Assembly (NCBI RefSeq): GCF_902859915.1
Contig: NZ_CADIKK010000018.1
Span: forward strand, 1-64,000
Origin: Paraburkholderia ultramafica
GTDB taxonomy: Bacteria; Pseudomonadota; Gammaproteobacteria; Burkholderiales; Burkholderiaceae
Direction of reading: 5' to 3'
Length of the DNA: 64,000 bases
A program made the translations under genes and the position numbers. Shown in pieces: positions 60,503-64,000 of the stretch; position 1 is the stretch's first letter, and each line of letters starts with the position of its first letter. The notes beneath the pieces are model-generated. The model did no database searches and was not told the origin of the DNA. It saw nothing but the letters and a program-made list of their open reading frames with translations.

Positions 60503-61210
60503 ATGGCACGGCTTGCACGTCTTTATGTCCCTGACCAGCCGCAGCACGTCATCCTCCGCGGGCTCGATCAGCAGCCCGCATTCGTCGACGACCAGGACTA
60601 CGAACTCTTCATCGACTGCCTGAAAGCGGCGTCGCGCGACCATCACTTGTCGATCCACGCATACGCGTTGATGCCGGGCGCCGTGCAACTGCTCGTCACT
60701 CCGACCGAGGAGTCGAGTCTGCCCAAAGCGATGCAGGCGGTGGGGCGTCGCTACGTCGCGCACTTCAATCGGCGCTACGCGCGTCGCGGCACGCTATGGG
60801 AAGGCCGCTACCGCGCCACGGTGATCGAAGGCGAGCGGTACTTCCTGCTGGCGAGCCGCGTCGTCGAGATGTGTCCGGTGCGTGCGCAACTGGTCAGCGC
60901 GCCGGAAGACTATCGCTGGTCGAGCTACCGCCATCACATCGGCCTCACGCTCGACAGCCTGATCACCGACCATCCGTTGTACTGGTCGCTCGGCAATACG
61001 CCGTTCGAGCGACAGCGCGCGTATCGCGAATTGTGCGAGCAGCCGCTCGACGAGCGCGAAGCCAGCCAGCTTCAGCAGGCCACGCTGAAAGGCTGGGTTT
61101 TGGGCAGCGACACGTACCGGGAATGGGCGGCGCGGGCCGCAAACCGGCGTGTATCGCCGCTGCCGCGCGGCCGGCCGCGCAAAGTGCGCGAGACGCCGCA
61201 TACGCAATAA
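60503..61210 (+). CDS. Degenerate REP-associated (Y1-type) transposase-like protein
   Basis: A 235-residue protein of the IS200-like/RAYT superfamily. Typical parts are L-Y-V-P-D-Q-P-Q-H-V-I-L-R-G near the start, R-R-G-T-L-W-E-G-R-Y-R-A at about 94-105 and P-E-D-Y-R-W-S-S-Y-R at 134-143. The family histidine pair in M-P-N-H-V-H reads M-P-G-A-V-Q (57-62). The catalytic tyrosine position in R-Y-I-x-x-N-P-V-R reads R-V-V-E-M-C-P-V-R (119-127). So nuclease chemistry looks lost although the frame is intact. No inverted repeats flank it. It lies upstream of gltB. Confidence 0.85.
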   Translation: MARLARLYVPDQPQHVILRGLDQQPAFVDDQDYELFIDCLKAASRDHHLSIHAYALMPGAVQLLVTPTEESSLPKAMQAVGRRYVAHFNRRYARRGTLWEGRYRATVIEGERYFLLASRVVEMCPVRAQLVSAPEDYRWSSYRHHIGLTLDSLITDHPLYWSLGNTPFERQRAYRELCEQPLDEREASQLQQATLKGWVLGSDTYREWAARAANRRVSPLPRGRPRKVRETPHTQ

Positions 61211-61235
61211 AACGTTTCGCATCAAAGGGCTGCAT

Positions 61236-61266
61236 GAAAACGGCATCGCGCATGCCGTTTTCTTTC
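61236..61266 (+). terminator. Terminator after the RAYT-like gene
   Basis: GAAAACGGCAT pairs with ATGCCGTTTTC around CGCGC, followed by TTTCG. It separates the RAYT-like gene from gltB. Confidence 0.8.
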
Positions 61267-61346
61267 GCCCCATTTTGATGTGGCACCAATAAAAACTAAC
61301 CGCAATGCACCAATTTGATAATTGGGGTTCAATCATCAGGTTTTAT

Positions 61347-61376
61347 TTGCTATTCCATTGATTCGTCGCGTATATT
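61347..61376 (+). promoter_or_regulatory. Candidate gltB promoter
   Basis: TTGCTA (61,347-61,352), 18 bases, then TATATT (61,371-61,376), about 127 bases before gltB. The boxes are imperfect. The rest of the 292-base gap contains no gene. Confidence 0.35.
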
Positions 61377-61502
61377 CCGAATTCCGGCGCTTTTTGGTAT
61401 GTCTGGCATTCAGCCAAAGAGCGCCGTCGTGGTTGCAATGCAAACTGCGGCAATAGAAAAACGGTTTAACGGCCTGTCCGGCCCCTCACAGACGGTGTCC
61501 CC

Positions 61503-64000
61503 ATGAACGACCACCAGCAACCGACTCACCCGGTTCCCGCCGCGCAAGGTCTGTACGACCCGCAAAACGAGCACGACGCCTGCGGCGTCGGCTTCGTCGC
61601 TCACATCAAGGGCCACAAGAGCCACGAGATCATCGAGCAAGGCCTGAAGATTCTCGAGAACCTCGACCACCGGGGCGCCGTCGGCGCCGATCCGCTGATG
61701 GGCGACGGCGCGGGCATCCTGATCCAGATTCCGGACGGTTTCTATCGTGAGGAAATGGCGAGGCAAGGCGTGACGCTGCCGCCGCACGGCGAGTACGGCG
61801 TCGGCATGGTATTCCTGCCGAAGGAACACGCGTCGCGCCTCGCTTGCGAACAGGAACTGGAGCGCACGGTGAAGGCCGAAGGCCAGGTCGTGCTGGGCTG
61901 GCGCGACGTGCCGGTCGACCACACGATGCCGATTTCGCCCACCGTGAAGGCGAGCGAGCCGCTGATCCGCCAGATCTTCATTGGCCGCGGCAAGGACATC
62001 ATCGTGACCGACGCGCTCGAGCGGAAGCTGTACGTGATCCGCAAGACCGCGAGCCACCGCATCCAGGCGCTCAAGCTCAAGCACGGCAAAGAATACTTCG
62101 TGCCGTCGATGTCGGCGCGCACTGTGGTCTACAAGGGCCTGCTGCTGGCCGGCCAGGTCGGCGTGTATTACCGCGACCTGCAGGACGAGCGCACCGTCTC
62201 GGCGCTGGCGCTGGTGCACCAACGCTTCTCGACCAACACCTTCCCGGCGTGGGAGCTGGCTCACCCGTACCGGATGATCGCCCACAACGGCGAAATCAAC
62301 ACGGTGAAGGGCAACGTCAACTGGCTGAACGCCCGTACCGGCGCGATCGCGAGCCACGTGCTCGGCGACGATCTGCCGAAACTGTGGCCGCTGATCTATC
62401 CGGGCCAATCGGACACCGCATCGTTCGACAACTGTCTCGAACTGCTGGTGATGGCCGGCTACCCGCTCGTCCACGCGATGATGATGATGATCCCGGAAGC
62501 CTGGGAACAGCACACGCTGATGGACGACAACCGCCGCGCGTTCTACGAATACCACGCCGCGATGATGGAGCCGTGGGACGGCCCCGCTGCAATCGCTTTC
62601 ACCGACGGCCGCCAGATCGGCGCGACGCTCGACCGTAACGGTCTGCGTCCGGCGCGCTACATCGTCACCGATGACGACCTCGTCATCATGGCGTCGGAAG
62701 CGGGCACGCTACCGATCCCCGAGTCGAAGATCGTCAAGAAGTGGCGTCTGCAGCCGGGCAAGATGTTCCTGATCGACATGGAACACGGCCGCATCATCGA
62801 CGACAAGGAACTGAAGGACAACCTCGCGAACGCCAAGCCGTACAAGAGCTGGATCGACGCGGTCCGGATCAAGCTCGACGAAATCGAGGCGAAGGCCGAA
62901 GACGTCGCGACGGAACGCCGCGAAGCCGCTGCTTTGCTGGATCGTCAGCAGGCGTTCGGCTACACGCAGGAAGACCTCAAGTTCCTGATGGCGCCGATGG
63001 CGCAAGCCGGCGAAGAAGCGGTCGGTTCGATGGGCAACGACTCGCCGCTGGCGGTCATGTCCAACAAGAACAAGACGCTGTATCACTACTTCAAGCAGCT
63101 GTTCGCGCAAGTAACGAACCCGCCGATCGACCCGATCCGCGAAAACATGGTGATGTCGCTGGTGTCGTTCGTCGGCCCGAAGCCGAACCTGCTGGACACG
63201 AACAACATCAACCCGCCGATGCGTCTCGAAGTGTCGCAGCCGGTGCTCGACTTCAAGGACATCGCGAAGATCCGCGCGATCGATCAGTACACGGGCGGCA
63301 AGTTCAGCTCGTATGAACTGAACATCTGCTATCCGGTCGCCTGGGGCAAGGAAGGCATCGAAGCGCGTCTCGCGTCGCTGTGCGCGGAAGCCGTCGATGC
63401 GGTCAAGTCCGGCTACAACATGCTGATCGTGTCGGACCGCAAGACCGACCGCGACAACGTCGCGATTCCGGCGCTGCTGGCTACCGCGGCGATCCACACG
63501 CACCTCGTGCAGCAAGGTCTGCGCACGAGCACGGGTCTGGTCGTCGAAACCGGCTCGGCGCGTGAAACGCACCACTTCGCGTTGCTCGCGGGCTACGGCG
63601 CGGAAGCCGTGCACCCGTACCTGGCGATGGAAACGCTCGGCCAGCTCGCGGCCGGCCTGAAGGGCGACCTGTCGGCGGAGAAGGCGGTCTACAACTTCAC
63701 CAAGGCAGTCGGCAAGGGCCTGCAGAAGGTCATGTCGAAGATGGGCATTTCGACCTACATGTCGTACACCGGCGCGCAGATTTTCGAAGCGGTCGGTCTG
63801 GCTGAAGACCTGGTGTCGAAGTACTTCAAGGGCACGTCGTCGAAGGTCGGCGGCATTGGACTGTTCGACGTCGCGGAAGAAGCGATCCGTCTGCACCGCG
63901 ACGCGTTCGGCGACAACCCGATCCTCGCGAACATGCTCGACGCGGGCGGCGAGTACGCCTACCGCGTGCGCGGCGAAGAACACATGTGGACGCCGGATGC
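61503..64000 (+). CDS. gltB: Glutamate synthase large subunit (5' part, cut by window end)
   Basis: GltB with GltD makes glutamate from 2-oxoglutarate and glutamine. The ATG at 61,503 starts a short propeptide, and the catalytic N-terminal cysteine of the class II glutaminase is C27 in H-D-A-C-G-V-G-F-V. About 832 codons are in the window, with no stop, covering the glutaminase domain and the central domain entry (N-P-P-M-R-L-E-V-S-Q-P-V-L). The family is about 1560 residues, so about half is missing. Confidence 0.97.
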   Translation, partial: MNDHQQPTHPVPAAQGLYDPQNEHDACGVGFVAHIKGHKSHEIIEQGLKILENLDHRGAVGADPLMGDGAGILIQIPDGFYREEMARQGVTLPPHGEYGVGMVFLPKEHASRLACEQELERTVKAEGQVVLGWRDVPVDHTMPISPTVKASEPLIRQIFIGRGKDIIVTDALERKLYVIRKTASHRIQALKLKHGKEYFVPSMSARTVVYKGLLLAGQVGVYYRDLQDERTVSALALVHQRFSTNTFPAWELAHPYRMIAHNGEINTVKGNVNWLNARTGAIASHVLGDDLPKLWPLIYPGQSDTASFDNCLELLVMAGYPLVHAMMMMIPEAWEQHTLMDDNRRAFYEYHAAMMEPWDGPAAIAFTDGRQIGATLDRNGLRPARYIVTDDDLVIMASEAGTLPIPESKIVKKWRLQPGKMFLIDMEHGRIIDDKELKDNLANAKPYKSWIDAVRIKLDEIEAKAEDVATERREAAALLDRQQAFGYTQEDLKFLMAPMAQAGEEAVGSMGNDSPLAVMSNKNKTLYHYFKQLFAQVTNPPIDPIRENMVMSLVSFVGPKPNLLDTNNINPPMRLEVSQPVLDFKDIAKIRAIDQYTGGKFSSYELNICYPVAWGKEGIEARLASLCAEAVDAVKSGYNMLIVSDRKTDRDNVAIPALLATAAIHTHLVQQGLRTSTGLVVETGSARETHHFALLAGYGAEAVHPYLAMETLGQLAAGLKGDLSAEKAVYNFTKAVGKGLQKVMSKMGISTYMSYTGAQIFEAVGLAEDLVSKYFKGTSSKVGGIGLFDVAEEAIRLHRDAFGDNPILANMLDAGGEYAYRVRGEEHMWTPD

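Noticed and set aside
60503-61210. The RAYT-like gene as an active insertion sequence
   Set aside because: Catalytic residues are replaced, and no terminal repeats or target duplications are seen.
61281-61300. A sigma54 promoter before gltB (TGGCAC)
   Set aside because: The -12 TTGC element is missing at the required distance.

Overview
The window is chromosomal DNA of a beta-proteobacterium of the Burkholderia group, most like Paraburkholderia. The evidence is high GC, a strong GC3 codon bias, ribosomal and RNA-polymerase proteins matching that group in length and sequence, and a gene order of str-S10-spc-alpha followed further on by mrcA-pilMNO-pilQ-aroK-aroB-gltB. It is core genome. I see no prophage, active insertion sequence, CRISPR array or genomic island.

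Positions 1-14,250: the 3' end of an rRNA operon (5S rRNA) and its terminator, then a tRNA(Tyr-Gly-Thr)-tuf-tRNA(Trp)-secE-nusG-rplKAJL-rpoBC block for translation elongation, protein export, transcription elongation and RNA polymerase. Positions 14,350-16,200: recQ alone. Positions 16,250-35,800: a nearly unbroken run of translation genes on the + strand, rpsL-rpsG-fusA-tuf-rpsJ, then rplC to rpsQ, rplN to rpmJ with secY and infA, rpsM-rpsK-rpsD-rpoA, and rplQ. The breaks between these transcription units hold promoters, terminators and structured leaders. Some are built unusually: a promoter -10 lies inside a terminator-like hairpin at rpsQ/rplN and at rpoA/rplQ, and a promoter plus attenuator-like leader separates rpsJ from the rest of the S10 cluster.

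Positions 35,900-46,400: redox and cytochrome c functions (cutA, dsbD, a diheme cytochrome c4, the ResB/CcsA-type System II cytochrome c assembly pair, and msrPQ for periplasmic methionine sulfoxide repair) around a minus-strand engB-hemB pair for ribosome assembly and heme synthesis. Positions 46,400-48,600: lysA-lptM divergent from cyaY.

Positions 48,600-58,700: mrcA (PBP1a) divergent from a four-gene type IV pilus/secretin alignment cluster in which pilO and pilP look fused, then aroK, aroB and dgt. Positions 58,800-64,000: a DUF883 membrane protein, an OmpW-family porin, a degenerate REP-associated transposase (RAYT) with its catalytic residues replaced, and the 5' half of gltB, cut by the window end.

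No clearly new multi-gene system is visible. The best leads are regulatory RNA elements in the translation clusters, the PilO-PilP fusion, the catalytically dead RAYT kept intact beside gltB, and a plus-strand terminator with no gene of its own between hemB and engB.
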